Program-made: the position numbers and the translations under genes | Notes under the pieces: model-generated | The model's database searches: none | What the model saw: only the letters and a program-made list of their open reading frames with translations | Told to the model about the DNA's origin: nothing | Shown: positions 1-6,527 of the stretch, one piece after another | Layout: every line of letters starts with the position of its first letter | Position numbering within the stretch: the stretch's first letter is position 1 | Assembly: GCA_017429885.1 (NCBI GenBank) | Contig: JAFROA010000365.1 | Location: 1 to 8,104 of the forward strand | Origin: Bacteroidales bacterium | Lineage (GTDB): Bacteria > Bacteroidota > Bacteroidia > Bacteroidales > UBA932 | DNA length: 8,104 nucleotides | Direction: 5' to 3'

Positions 1-893
1 CCCTCGTTATTATTATTTGCGTTAATGAACATTCTGTATGGAATGTCAGTTATCTCTTTGGAAAAAACCATCACTCCATGACCAAGCGGACCTGATGTGT
101 AGCCATAACTGACCAAATCGCAGCCACTTGGAAGAGTGGAAGGAATGTCAAGCATGTTCCCCCCGTTCGTGGTGTACCAGATCGACCTGTTTGACTGGTA
201 ATATACAAAGTGGCTCATGATCGCAGGCGAAGACCAACCGGAGGCACTCCCGTACTCATTTATGGCTGCATCAGGGATTTGAATGGTGTATGCGTCAATG
301 CCACTGAATGCAGTGACATTCAATGCCGGAGGTGTCAAACTGAGCATCTTTACGCCGTTGAATGCTGAACCTGCCATAGCATTCTCCCCGATTGCGGTGA
401 CGCTCTCAGGTATGGTGAACACACCGTAGGTGGCTGCGCAAGCGTATGAAACCATTGTACCGTCGTCGCGGACCAGATACATACCATTGTCGGATACTAT
501 CGGGTTGTCACCGGTGAATGAGCGCAGACTCATACAGCTATTGAAAGGATTGGATCCGATAGCGTTGGATTCCAGGCTGACAGGAATTCTAACTGTAGTT
601 AGTTCGTTATTATGGCTAAAGGCATTTGCCATAATCCTGGAGACATTATCAGGGATATTAAGAGTGGAGAGTCCGCAACTGGAGAAAGCCTGTTCCGCGA
701 TGGTCTCCATACCATTCCCAAAAACGACATTTTTCAGATTTGAACAACCCCTGAAAGAAGCTATGCCGATAGTCTTTACTTTATCTGGGATAATCACCGT
801 CTCCAAAATAATAGCTCCAGGGTTTTCGTAGATGTCGAATGAGTAACTTGGAATTGAGCTCCAGTCAGATGTCGACCTCAACACTCCAATCCC
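1..893 (-). pseudogene. Continuation of the BspA-like leucine-rich repeat lipoprotein beyond an in-frame TGA; runs off the left edge
   Basis: Translating the minus strand in exactly the frame of the upstream lipoprotein gives an uninterrupted stretch of about 297 codons, from the codon after the TGA to the window edge. It starts GIGVLRS and contains leucine-rich repeats of the BspA/LRR_5 type, for example ETVIIPDKVKTIGIASF and STLNIPDNVSRIMANAF. A non-LRR segment follows (SFTGDNPIVSDNGMYLV, then YGVFTIPESVTAIGEN), and then IPDAAINEYGSASGW, matching the IYVPINTLNWYKYGQYW segment of the upstream part. At 27-191 a third copy of the linker begins (NRSIWYTTNGG). There is no credible start near 893, so this is not a separate gene but the disconnected C-terminal part of one protein. 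It would be expressed only by readthrough, by reversion, or if the TGA is a sequence error. The true C-terminus lies outside the window. Confidence 0.8.
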
Positions 894-2828
894 TCAATTG
901 TCCTTTGGAGCGATATTCGTGACTGTAGAAGAGAGGCTGCTCGGAAGAGTTACGGCATTGCCATCTGTTGTCGTGTAAAGAATCTCGTTGTCACTTGCAA
1001 GTATGCGATACCGGTTGTTTTCTCCCAGGCTGCTGCCGTATTCTTCCCAATATTGACCGTATTTATACCAGTTCAATGTATTGATGGGCACATAGATAGG
1101 ACAGTCATTGGTATTGTCGAAAGCGCCGAAGTAACCGTCGTTTGATACGGCTGTGATAGCGGATTCAGTCCTACGTATCTTGATCCATTCAATTCTCTCC
1201 TCGCACTCTGAAAAAGCGTCATAATGGATCTTGGAAACAGAGGCGGGAATTGTGATGTTCTTTAAATAGAAACATTGGGCGAAAGCGCTTGGACCGATCT
1301 CCTCAAGGCCTTCCGGAAGGACGATCTCTCCCAGCGATGTGGCTCCTGAATATGCACCATTGTCGATGAATTTAACTTCTGAAGGAACTTCCTCAGTATA
1401 AGTGCCATAATCGCCGAGGCCTCCCATGGCGAAAGCGACCAGCCGGTCACCGTCGATGAGATGACGTTCGTCATACACCAAAGGGCTGCTTCCGTCAAAT
1501 GATTCAATGTAGCAGCTGCCCTCGAAAACGCCGGAACCTATCTCGGTAAGAGTGACAGGCAAATATACACTGGTCAAGCCGCCACAATTCCTAAAGGCGC
1601 CATCATCGATTGATTCAATCCCTGTCAGGAGGTCTATTTCTGTTAGGGCGCAGTTCATGAAGGCATATTTGCCGATATGCTTTACCCCACCTCCGATAGT
1701 GATCTCTTGAAGGTGAGAGCAGTTTTTGAAAGCGTTGTCTCCGATTTCTTCCACGCTGTCTGGGAGGATAATCGAGGTAAGGTCGCTGCCCTCGAATGCG
1801 GAAGCCTCGATAGAGGTCAAAGGCCTGTTAAAGCGGATAACTCCGATTCCATTGTTGAATTGGGGGGCTATATTAGATAGTACTTGATTCTCAGTCCCAG
1901 AATACTCGACTTTGCGGCCTCCTTGTGATTCGTATTGGATCTCGTTCTTCGCCGGGCCGTCGATCACTGAATCAATGCTCAGTCCATATTTCATCTCTGC
2001 CACAAAAGGCTTGTTAGCTGGTATTGCCTTGAATCCCACATAGGTTTTACCATGGTCATCCTCAACAGTTACGGTAAGGGTTTTCCCAGAGAGATCAAGA
2101 GGGGCAGTTAGAATATAAGCGATAAGTTGAGATTCGGTTGTCAAGCCTATATCTAATTTGATTGATAATGAATACGAGAAAACATCACCAACTATCGCAG
2201 GTTCAGAAGCAGTGAGGTCAAAATGACCCTGCTCGACGAACACCGGCTCAGATGCAGAGAGGGTCATGTTCATGTACCTTCCCGCTGGAAGAGTGATTTT
2301 CGGTTGGATGATGGTTCCAAGATGAGCATAGCTAAAGTGCAATTTCCCGTCATCCGCACTGGTAGCTGGAGTGTACATGAAATCATATGGACCGATTCTT
2401 TCAGGATTGTCATTCCCGGTCTGACTTTGACCAAGGTAGCTTACAGGAATGTTTGTCGCATCAAGATAGGTGTCCCCGATAAAAGGATAGTAGCTCCTGT
2501 AAACAGCGGAAGGCTTGAAGTCCCAACCTCCACCGTCAAACGTTGCGGAACTTGCTCCGGCTCCGCTGGTCATGGCGAAGAAAACCTGGCTGCCACTACT
2601 TGGGTATATACCAACAGTGTCATTAGCTGACCAGATGAATCCACCACCATTGACGATGCTGGTTCTCGTCGATAGAGATTCGTCTGAGTTAAAACTAGAT
2701 GCGGAAAATACTATCTCGTTCTCGAAGCCAGAATTAGGCTCGTTTAGCTCGGTTTCAATTTCAACAGAAGTGCAGGCGGTGATGAAGAACAGGACTGCAA
2801 GTCCTGTAAGGGTATTCTTGAAGTTCAT
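894..2828 (-). CDS. Surface lipoprotein: fimbrillin-like (Mfa-type) N-terminal domain fused to BspA-like leucine-rich repeats; ends at a probable premature stop
   Basis: The 644-residue product begins with a lipoprotein signal: a hydrophobic stretch at 7-18 and lipobox ITAC with Cys19. Residues about 35-290 look like a Bacteroidota fimbrillin-like domain: an RTS motif at 55-57, then W66, the ANDTVGIYP segment (68-76), and YYPF at 113-116. Residues 295-345 form a linker (NEIQYES...NNGIGV), and about 338-545 carry leucine-rich repeats of roughly 23 residues with the pattern LxxIxLPxxVxxIGxxAFxxC. These are interrupted by a segment with SFDGSSPLVYDERHLI at 443-458. Residues 570-602 (CPIYVPINTLNWYKYGQYW) close the module, and a second linker starts at 614. 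The likely role is a surface-anchored adhesion or binding protein; no ligand can be inferred. The ATG at 2828 is supported by the signal peptide directly after it and has no clear Shine-Dalgarno. The stop at 894-896 falls inside the second linker and the same frame continues downstream, so this product is probably truncated. It lies 15 bases after the small peptide gene, likely as one transcript. Confidence 0.85.
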   Translation of the reverse strand: MNFKNTLTGLAVLFFITACTSVEIETELNEPNSGFENEIVFSASSFNSDESLSTRTSIVNGGGFIWSANDTVGIYPSSGSQVFFAMTSGAGASSATFDGGGWDFKPSAVYRSYYPFIGDTYLDATNIPVSYLGQSQTGNDNPERIGPYDFMYTPATSADDGKLHFSYAHLGTIIQPKITLPAGRYMNMTLSASEPVFVEQGHFDLTASEPAIVGDVFSYSLSIKLDIGLTTESQLIAYILTAPLDLSGKTLTVTVEDDHGKTYVGFKAIPANKPFVAEMKYGLSIDSVIDGPAKNEIQYESQGGRKVEYSGTENQVLSNIAPQFNNGIGVIRFNRPLTSIEASAFEGSDLTSIILPDSVEEIGDNAFKNCSHLQEITIGGGVKHIGKYAFMNCALTEIDLLTGIESIDDGAFRNCGGLTSVYLPVTLTEIGSGVFEGSCYIESFDGSSPLVYDERHLIDGDRLVAFAMGGLGDYGTYTEEVPSEVKFIDNGAYSGATSLGEIVLPEGLEEIGPSAFAQCFYLKNITIPASVSKIHYDAFSECEERIEWIKIRRTESAITAVSNDGYFGAFDNTNDCPIYVPINTLNWYKYGQYWEEYGSSLGENNRYRILASDNEILYTTTDGNAVTLPSSLSSTVTNIAPKDN

Positions 2829-2843
2829 ACAGAAGAAAATTGA

Positions 2844-2969
2844 TTAAAAATCATCTTCTCCCCAATTGTGCCCACTACTGTCAAGCACATTTGAAATCAG
2901 CTCGATTTCAACTACTTCCATCTCCGGAGCCACGTACTCCTTCTCTGTGTTTTTGAATGTCTTTTCCAT
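2844..2969 (-). CDS. Small acidic peptide (41 aa), unknown function, upstream of the lipoprotein gene
   Basis: This frame has an ATG at 2967-2969 and a TAA at 2844-2846. The peptide starts MEKTFKNTEKEYVAPEMEV and ends GHNWGEDDF. From memory, it resembles the short orphan peptides scattered through Bacteroidales genomes, which often have a charged start, a Y-V-x-P-E-x-E-V-V-E core, and an acidic or aromatic end. Their function is not known to me. There is no signal peptide or membrane segment, and 13 of 41 residues are Asp or Glu. The gene ends 15 bases before the lipoprotein start, which suggests co-transcription and perhaps a leader or partner role. The core similarity and the placement support it as a real gene; its short length is the main doubt. 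A non-coding 5' leader is the alternative reading. Confidence 0.65.
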   Translation of the reverse strand: MEKTFKNTEKEYVAPEMEVVEIELISNVLDSSGHNWGEDDF

Positions 2970-3112
2970 AATCTATTATTGTTTAATGATTTATAAAGCC
3001 TATTATCCCTATGGTTTGTATTATTCGGCTAGGATTGCCTATTTTGCTGGATGTTGGGACTTAAAGTTTTGATTAGAAAATTTGTAAAATAGTTGATTTT
3101 TAAAGATTTACT

Positions 3113-3141
3113 CTTCCCGCTCCGTGAATGGAACCGGGAAG
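3113..3141. repeat. Inverted repeat (hairpin) in the divergent intergenic region
   Basis: CTTCCCG at 3113-3119 pairs with CGGGAAG at 3135-3141. An inner TCC (3121-3123) pairs with GGA (3130-3132), leaving a six-base loop GTGAAT and a small 1x2 internal loop, for ten pairs in total. No T-run follows on either strand, so it is not a standard intrinsic terminator. If the leftward transcript starts near 3174, this hairpin lies in the 5' leader of the peptide/lipoprotein mRNA. It could equally be a protein-binding site or chance. Confidence 0.45.
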
Positions 3142-3160
3142 GTTAAACAGGTAGGTTGAG

Positions 3161-3184
3161 TTTGGGTTTCATAACAAATCCAAA
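3161..3184. repeat. Inverted repeat overlapping a candidate leftward promoter
   Basis: TTTGGGTTT at 3161-3169 is complementary to AAATCCAAA at 3176-3184 (nine pairs, one of them G-T) around a six-base spacer CATAAC. The right arm overlaps the candidate minus-strand -7 element at 3181-3188, and the predicted start point would fall in the spacer. That placement fits an operator, but no regulator is known and the AT-rich context makes a chance match possible. Confidence 0.35.
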
Positions 3185-3188
3185 TATA
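3181..3188 (-). promoter_or_regulatory. Candidate Bacteroidota -7 promoter element for the peptide/lipoprotein unit
   Basis: On the minus strand this reads TATATTTG, an exact fit to the Bacteroidota -7 consensus TAnnTTTG. It is the only such match on that strand between 2970 and 3350. No TTTG-like -33 element sits about 20 bases upstream, and the implied leader is about 200 bases, so the call is weak. Confidence 0.3.
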
Positions 3189-3323
3189 ACCAATTATTTG
3201 TTTTTTTCGACAGTTTATTTGACTTTTTTACAAATAGCCGTTTTAGAAGCCAGGTTGTCTCTTACTTTTTTGGATCTTTGTGTAAACGACATCCTTTTGG
3301 TTCCATTTATGGAATATATTCAC

Positions 3324-3331
3324 TACCTTTG
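3324..3331 (+). promoter_or_regulatory. Bacteroidota -7 promoter element for the lysine/DAP operon
   Basis: TACCTTTG matches the Bacteroidota -7 consensus TAnnTTTG exactly. A TTTTGG at 3295-3300 could serve as the -33 element, although the 24-base gap from its TTTG is a few bases longer than usual. The predicted start of transcription is near 3338, giving a leader of about 15 bases before the ATG at 3353. The element therefore supports 3353 over any start further upstream. Confidence 0.55.
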
Positions 3332-3352
3332 AACGAATATGCGGTCAAAGTG

Positions 3353-4312
3353 ATGGATCTGGAGCTTTTTCTGGAAATACTTGGCATTGATTCCACTTCG
3401 GGACAGGAGCGGAGGCTGGCGGAGTTCCTGAAGGGACGGCTGGGGATGGCCGGTCAGGCCGGCCATGACGCCTGTGCCGGACATGATGCGAATGCCGGCC
3501 ATGACGGAGCTCAAGCTCCGGCGATTCAGGAGTTCGAGGTGGGCGACGGGACCGTAAACCTGCTGATGGACTGGTCCGGGACGGGGCATCCTTCGTTTGT
3601 GTTCTGCACCCATCTGGACACCGTCCCTCCATATATTTCGCCAAGCGTCGAGTTGGTTAAAGAAGGAGACCTTCTCCCGGACGGCAGAAGGGCGGAGAAA
3701 GACGACACGATGATTAAAGGCCGCGGCAGCTGCGACGCCAAAGGACAGATATTCTCAATGTACAATGCCTGTCTGGAGCTTTCCAAGGAAGGCTTCAAGG
3801 ACTTTGGCTTATTGCTGCTCGCCGGGGAGGAGACAGGTTCGTATGGCGCCAAGGCCTACACGAAGAATAATCCTGGAGGAGAATTCGTGTTGGTCGGCGA
3901 ACCTACGGACAATTACCTTGCTTCGGCAAGCAAAGGCACCAAGTCTTTCGAGGTCACGATTCCCGGTAAGGCTTGCCACTCGGGCTACCCGGAGCATGGG
4001 GCGAGCGCCGTGGAGAGATTTGTGGATTTGATGAACACTTTGAAGCTCGTCGAGTTCCCGACGGATCCTGTTCTCGGCAAAACGACCTGGAACGTCGGAG
4101 ATCTCGTAAGCTCCAATCCGCAGAACATCCTGAGCCCTGAGATTAGTTTCCGGATCTATTTCCGGACCACCTTCGTCACGGACGAACTGATTCAGAACAA
4201 ACTTTTGGGAGCGAGCCCCAAAGGTTCCGTGATCCACGCGTTTGGCGGCGACACCCCTATGAGGTATTTCTCAGAGGTGGGGTATCCCATCCAAGGCGGT
4301 TTCTTTCGGTAG
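3353..4312 (+). CDS. M20 family metallo-deacylase (DapE/ArgE-like), truncated by a frameshift near the 3' end
   Basis: M20 enzymes use two zinc ions to hydrolyse N-acyl groups such as succinyl-diaminopimelate or N-acyl-ornithine in the cytoplasm. Counting from the ATG at 3353, the visible motifs are THLDTVPPY (metal-ligand His87, Asp89), GRGSCDAKGQ (Asp128), AGEETGS (Glu159 catalytic, Glu160 ligand), VGEPTD (Glu183), and the dimerisation-domain KACHSGYPEHG (His209). The frame ends after 319 residues with a tail (GGFFR) foreign to the family; the expected end is encoded one frame away at 4299-4472. An extension to a TTG at 3278 exists, but 3353 is preferred because of the promoter at 3324 and the family-like start MDLELFLEILGIDSTSG. 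The operon context with dapD favours succinyl-diaminopimelate desuccinylase (DapE). Bacteroidota ArgE-type deacylases look very similar, so the substrate is uncertain. As written, the product lacks the last metal-binding His and is probably inactive. Confidence 0.85.
   Translation: MDLELFLEILGIDSTSGQERRLAEFLKGRLGMAGQAGHDACAGHDANAGHDGAQAPAIQEFEVGDGTVNLLMDWSGTGHPSFVFCTHLDTVPPYISPSVELVKEGDLLPDGRRAEKDDTMIKGRGSCDAKGQIFSMYNACLELSKEGFKDFGLLLLAGEETGSYGAKAYTKNNPGGEFVLVGEPTDNYLASASKGTKSFEVTIPGKACHSGYPEHGASAVERFVDLMNTLKLVEFPTDPVLGKTTWNVGDLVSSNPQNILSPEISFRIYFRTTFVTDELIQNKLLGASPKGSVIHAFGGDTPMRYFSEVGYPIQGGFFR
3458..3511 (+). repeat. Tandem repeat, three 18-base units, inside the M20 gene
   Basis: Three consecutive 18-base units start at 3458, 3476 and 3494 and encode AGHDAC, AGHDAN and AGHDGA. 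The units differ mainly at third codon positions (GGC/GGA, GAC/GAT, GCC/GCG), so the repeat is old enough to have drifted while keeping the peptide. It lies between the first helix of the enzyme and the EFEVGDGT strand, where relatives I recall have a short turn. The result is an insert of about 20 to 25 residues rich in Gly, His and Asp. Confidence 0.8.
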
Positions 4313-4472
4313 TGACGCGCCGAGACTCGATAAATTCGCCAGAAGGGCTATCTGCGGCCCCGGTTCAATTCTCACAGCCCACACTGATAAGGAATATGTT
4401 CTCGTCTCGGACCTTCAGGCGGCGGTCGAGAATGACATCCGGATATTCAAGACAATAACGAACTTAATATAA
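4299..4472 (+). pseudogene. Frameshifted 3' end of the M20 metallo-deacylase gene
   Basis: This frame encodes 57 residues that complete the M20 enzyme: VSFGSDAPRLDKFARR, then GPGSILTAHTDKEYVL with the final metal-ligand His, then VSDLQAAV. It joins the upstream frame perfectly if one G is removed from the GG pair at 4295-4296 (CAAGGCGGTT to CAAGCGGTT), which reads YPIQAVSFGSDAP. The restored protein would have 372 residues, close to the family's usual 350 or so plus the repeat insert. Its TAA lies 10 bases before lysC. Intact homology on both sides points to a very recent insertion or a sequencing error. Confidence 0.85.
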
Positions 4473-4482
4473 AAGATTAGAA

Positions 4483-5844
4483 ATGATTATCATCAAATTC
4501 GGCGGTACGTCCGTCCAGAATGAGGAAGCCATCGGGAGAGTGATCTCGATAGTCAAGAGTCGGCTCAGGGAGAAACCTCTTGTTGTGGTCTCGGCTCTCG
4601 CCAAAGTGACGCGTTTGCTTTGCGACCTCGCCGAAGAGGCTGAAGGTCAAAGGGAAGAGAATGTCAAGAATCTTCTTAAACAGTTGAGGGAGAGGCATTT
4701 CAATCTCGCCAAAAACCTCTTGGCCGCCAGGCCCGACCTCCTCGAGGAGTGCCTGGCTAAGGTGGAGGAACGTATAGCCGCTCTCGAAACCTTTGTCGGA
4801 GGAATATGTCTCATTGGCGAGCTTTCACCAAGAAGCGAGGCCAGAATCATCTCCACAGGAGAGCTTCTGTCTTCCACTATAATCTCCTACGCCTTCAATG
4901 CCAATGACATTTCCTGCCACTGGATCGATGCCAGGAGGATGATCACCACCGACGACAATTATCTCAATGCCCGTCCTGACATGGAGGTCACCGAGGCGAA
5001 CATCAAGAGGATTGTCGGATTGGAATACCGTGGGGCCGACTTGGTCCTTACACAGGGTTTCGTCGCCTCGACCGAGAAAGGTGCTACCTCCGTGCTAGGT
5101 TTCGAAGGTTCGGACTATTCCGCCGCCATATTCGGAATGGCTCTCGGCGCCGAAAGGGTTGAGATCTGGACCGATGTGGACGGAATCCGCTCGGCGGACC
5201 CGAGAGTCGTGAAAGACACCCGTAAGATAGATGTGATCTCTTATGAGGAGGCCGCTGAGATGGCTGCGATGGGCGCCAGGGTCCTTCATCCGTTGACCAT
5301 AGAACCTGCCAGGAAGAAGAATATCCCTATCCGTGTTCTCAATTCCACCAATCCTTCCTGCGAGGGTACGCTGGTGATTAGGGGAGACCAGTCTCCGGAC
5401 GGCCCTAAGTCAGTGGCTGTCAGGGATGAGATACTTTTCGTGAAGATAGTGTCTCCTAAACTTGATGGTGTCACAAGGATGTTCGGAAAGGTTTTCGCCG
5501 CGTTGTATCCCCGCCGGATTCCGGTTGTCCTGGCAAAGGCTACCGAGTCCGAGGTCTATCTCGTCATCCCTGAAATGGCCGGGGATCTCCTCCCTGAGGC
5601 TCTGGAAGAGATAGGGAAGTGGGCCGAGGTTACAACCTACCGAGACAAGGCTTTCATCTCAGTCGTCGGGCGCAACATCGTCGGCTTCGAGGGCTTGGGC
5701 GATAAGGTCATCAGTGTCTCCGGTAAGGTCCATCTTGCCAATGTGAGCGCCAACATGATGAGCGAGAACTTCGTGATCGACAGAGACCGGCTTCAGGTCA
5801 CCCTGGAGAGTCTGCATGACTATATTTTCAAAGTAAACAACTGA
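4483..5844 (+). CDS. lysC: Aspartate kinase, monofunctional LysC type
   Basis: This enzyme phosphorylates L-aspartate with ATP to aspartyl-4-phosphate, the committed step of the aspartate-family pathway. The 453-residue length matches E. coli AK-III-type enzymes. The kinase domain (about 1-300) shows KFGGTS at 5-10, VVVSAL at 34-39, STGELLSS at 124-131 (Glu127), RMITTDDNY at 152-160, LTQGF at 189-193, EGSDYSAA at 208-215, IWTDVDGIRSADPR at 228-241 and GARVLHP at 264-270. Residues about 312-453 form the C-terminal ACT regulatory region, with a TESEVYLV segment at 354-361, suggesting feedback inhibition by an amino acid, probably lysine. Oddly, residue 207, usually Arg in the GRGGSD/GREGSD motif, is Phe (GFEGSD). 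There is no homoserine dehydrogenase domain, so it is not a ThrA fusion. It begins 10 bases after the M20 gene and ends 2 bases before dapB. Confidence 0.93.
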   Translation: MIIIKFGGTSVQNEEAIGRVISIVKSRLREKPLVVVSALAKVTRLLCDLAEEAEGQREENVKNLLKQLRERHFNLAKNLLAARPDLLEECLAKVEERIAALETFVGGICLIGELSPRSEARIISTGELLSSTIISYAFNANDISCHWIDARRMITTDDNYLNARPDMEVTEANIKRIVGLEYRGADLVLTQGFVASTEKGATSVLGFEGSDYSAAIFGMALGAERVEIWTDVDGIRSADPRVVKDTRKIDVISYEEAAEMAAMGARVLHPLTIEPARKKNIPIRVLNSTNPSCEGTLVIRGDQSPDGPKSVAVRDEILFVKIVSPKLDGVTRMFGKVFAALYPRRIPVVLAKATESEVYLVIPEMAGDLLPEALEEIGKWAEVTTYRDKAFISVVGRNIVGFEGLGDKVISVSGKVHLANVSANMMSENFVIDRDRLQVTLESLHDYIFKVNN

Positions 5845-5846
5845 TT

Positions 5847-6527
5847 ATGAAAGTTGTGATCAGCGGCTACGGCCGTATGGGACATATGGTTGAGGCGGCC
5901 CTCGCCGCCAAAGGGATCGAGTGCGCCGGGGCCAGCGAGGATATTGCTTCCTTCGACGATGACCTGGCTGCGGAGTGCGTCTGCGTAGATTTCACGACTC
6001 CGGATGCTTTCCGTGCCAATTACAAGGCTTTGGCGGACAAATTCAAGGCGGTGGTGGTGGGCACTACCGGCTGGAATGACATAAAGGACGAGGTCATCGG
6101 ATATTTCGAGTCCAAAGGTACCCCGATGATTTATTCCTCCAACTACTCAGTGGGAGTCAATGTGCTTTCCGCCGCGGTGGGGCTCGTGGCCAAGTATCTT
6201 GGCCAGGCGGGGGGATATGCCCCGTATATTGTCGAGAAACATCATATCCACAAACTTGACGCTCCGAGTGGCACGGCCAAGTCATTGGCGGCTGTGGTTA
6301 AGGAGAATATGGGCGTGAATCCGGACATCGCCGCTGTGCGTGTCGGGGAGCTCGCCGGCATCCATACCGTGGGATTCGAGGGTGCTGCCGACCGCATAAC
6401 CCTCACCCATGAGGCTTTCTCCCGGAAAGGGTTCGCTGAGGGCGCCGTCCTGGCGGCCACTATGACAGAGGGCCTTTCTGGTGTACATGAGTTCAAGGAA
6501 TTGTTTTTCAAAGAATCAACGAAATGA
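5847..6527 (+). CDS. dapB: 4-hydroxy-tetrahydrodipicolinate reductase
   Basis: DapB uses NAD(P)H to reduce the DapA product to tetrahydrodipicolinate. The 226-residue protein shows the nucleotide-binding loop GYGRMG at 7-12, VGTTGW at 71-76, SSNYSVGVN at 97-105, the catalytic signature EKHHIHKLDAPSGTA at 130-144 (His132, His133, Lys136), and the C-terminal RVGELAGIHTV and ITLTHEAFSR segments. It is shorter than the E. coli enzyme (273 aa), mainly in the N-terminal half between the Rossmann motif and VDFTTP. This is common for Bacteroidota versions, and all signature motifs are present. It starts 2 bases after the lysC stop, and its TGA overlaps the dapA ATG (ATGA at 6524-6527), so dapA translation is probably coupled to it. 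Confidence 0.94.
   Translation: MKVVISGYGRMGHMVEAALAAKGIECAGASEDIASFDDDLAAECVCVDFTTPDAFRANYKALADKFKAVVVGTTGWNDIKDEVIGYFESKGTPMIYSSNYSVGVNVLSAAVGLVAKYLGQAGGYAPYIVEKHHIHKLDAPSGTAKSLAAVVKENMGVNPDIAAVRVGELAGIHTVGFEGAADRITLTHEAFSRKGFAEGAVLAATMTEGLSGVHEFKELFFKESTK

Larger units (their letters stand above)
2970..3352. other. Divergent intergenic region, 383 bases, no gene
   Basis: This AT-rich stretch separates the leftward peptide/lipoprotein unit from the rightward dap operon. I find no open frame with family resemblance. It contains two inverted repeats (3113-3141 and 3161-3184), poly-T runs at about 3200-3207 and 3223-3229, one good plus-strand -7 element (3324-3331) and one weaker minus-strand candidate (3181-3188). 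It most likely carries the promoters and leaders for both transcription units. Confidence 0.7.

Noticed and set aside
430..831. Plus-strand open frame of 133 codons
   Set aside because: It lies wholly opposite the leucine-rich repeat coding frame, has no recognisable motifs, and its composition is that of an antisense shadow.
894..896. Reassigned TGA codon (for example to Gly or Trp) to explain the in-frame stop
   Set aside because: lysC, dapB and dapA in the same window all end at TGA where the family's C-terminus is expected, so TGA is a normal stop in this organism.
2223..2847. Two overlapping plus-strand frames opposite the lipoprotein N-terminus
   Set aside because: They are antisense to the signal peptide and fimbrillin-like domain, which have clear family features; neither frame shows motifs of its own.
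3113..3141. Intrinsic terminator
   Set aside because: The stem has an internal loop and no T-run follows on either strand. It also lies upstream of both transcription units, where no upstream gene needs terminating.
3278..3352. Longer M20 start at the TTG at 3278, adding 25 residues
   Set aside because: The added residues do not resemble the family, the codon is TTG, and the -7 element at 3324-3331 lies inside the extension. The ATG at 3353 gives a family-like N-terminus.
3323..4237. Several minus-strand frames opposite the M20 gene
   Set aside because: They arise from the high GC content of the M20 gene; the sense frame carries all the M20 motifs.
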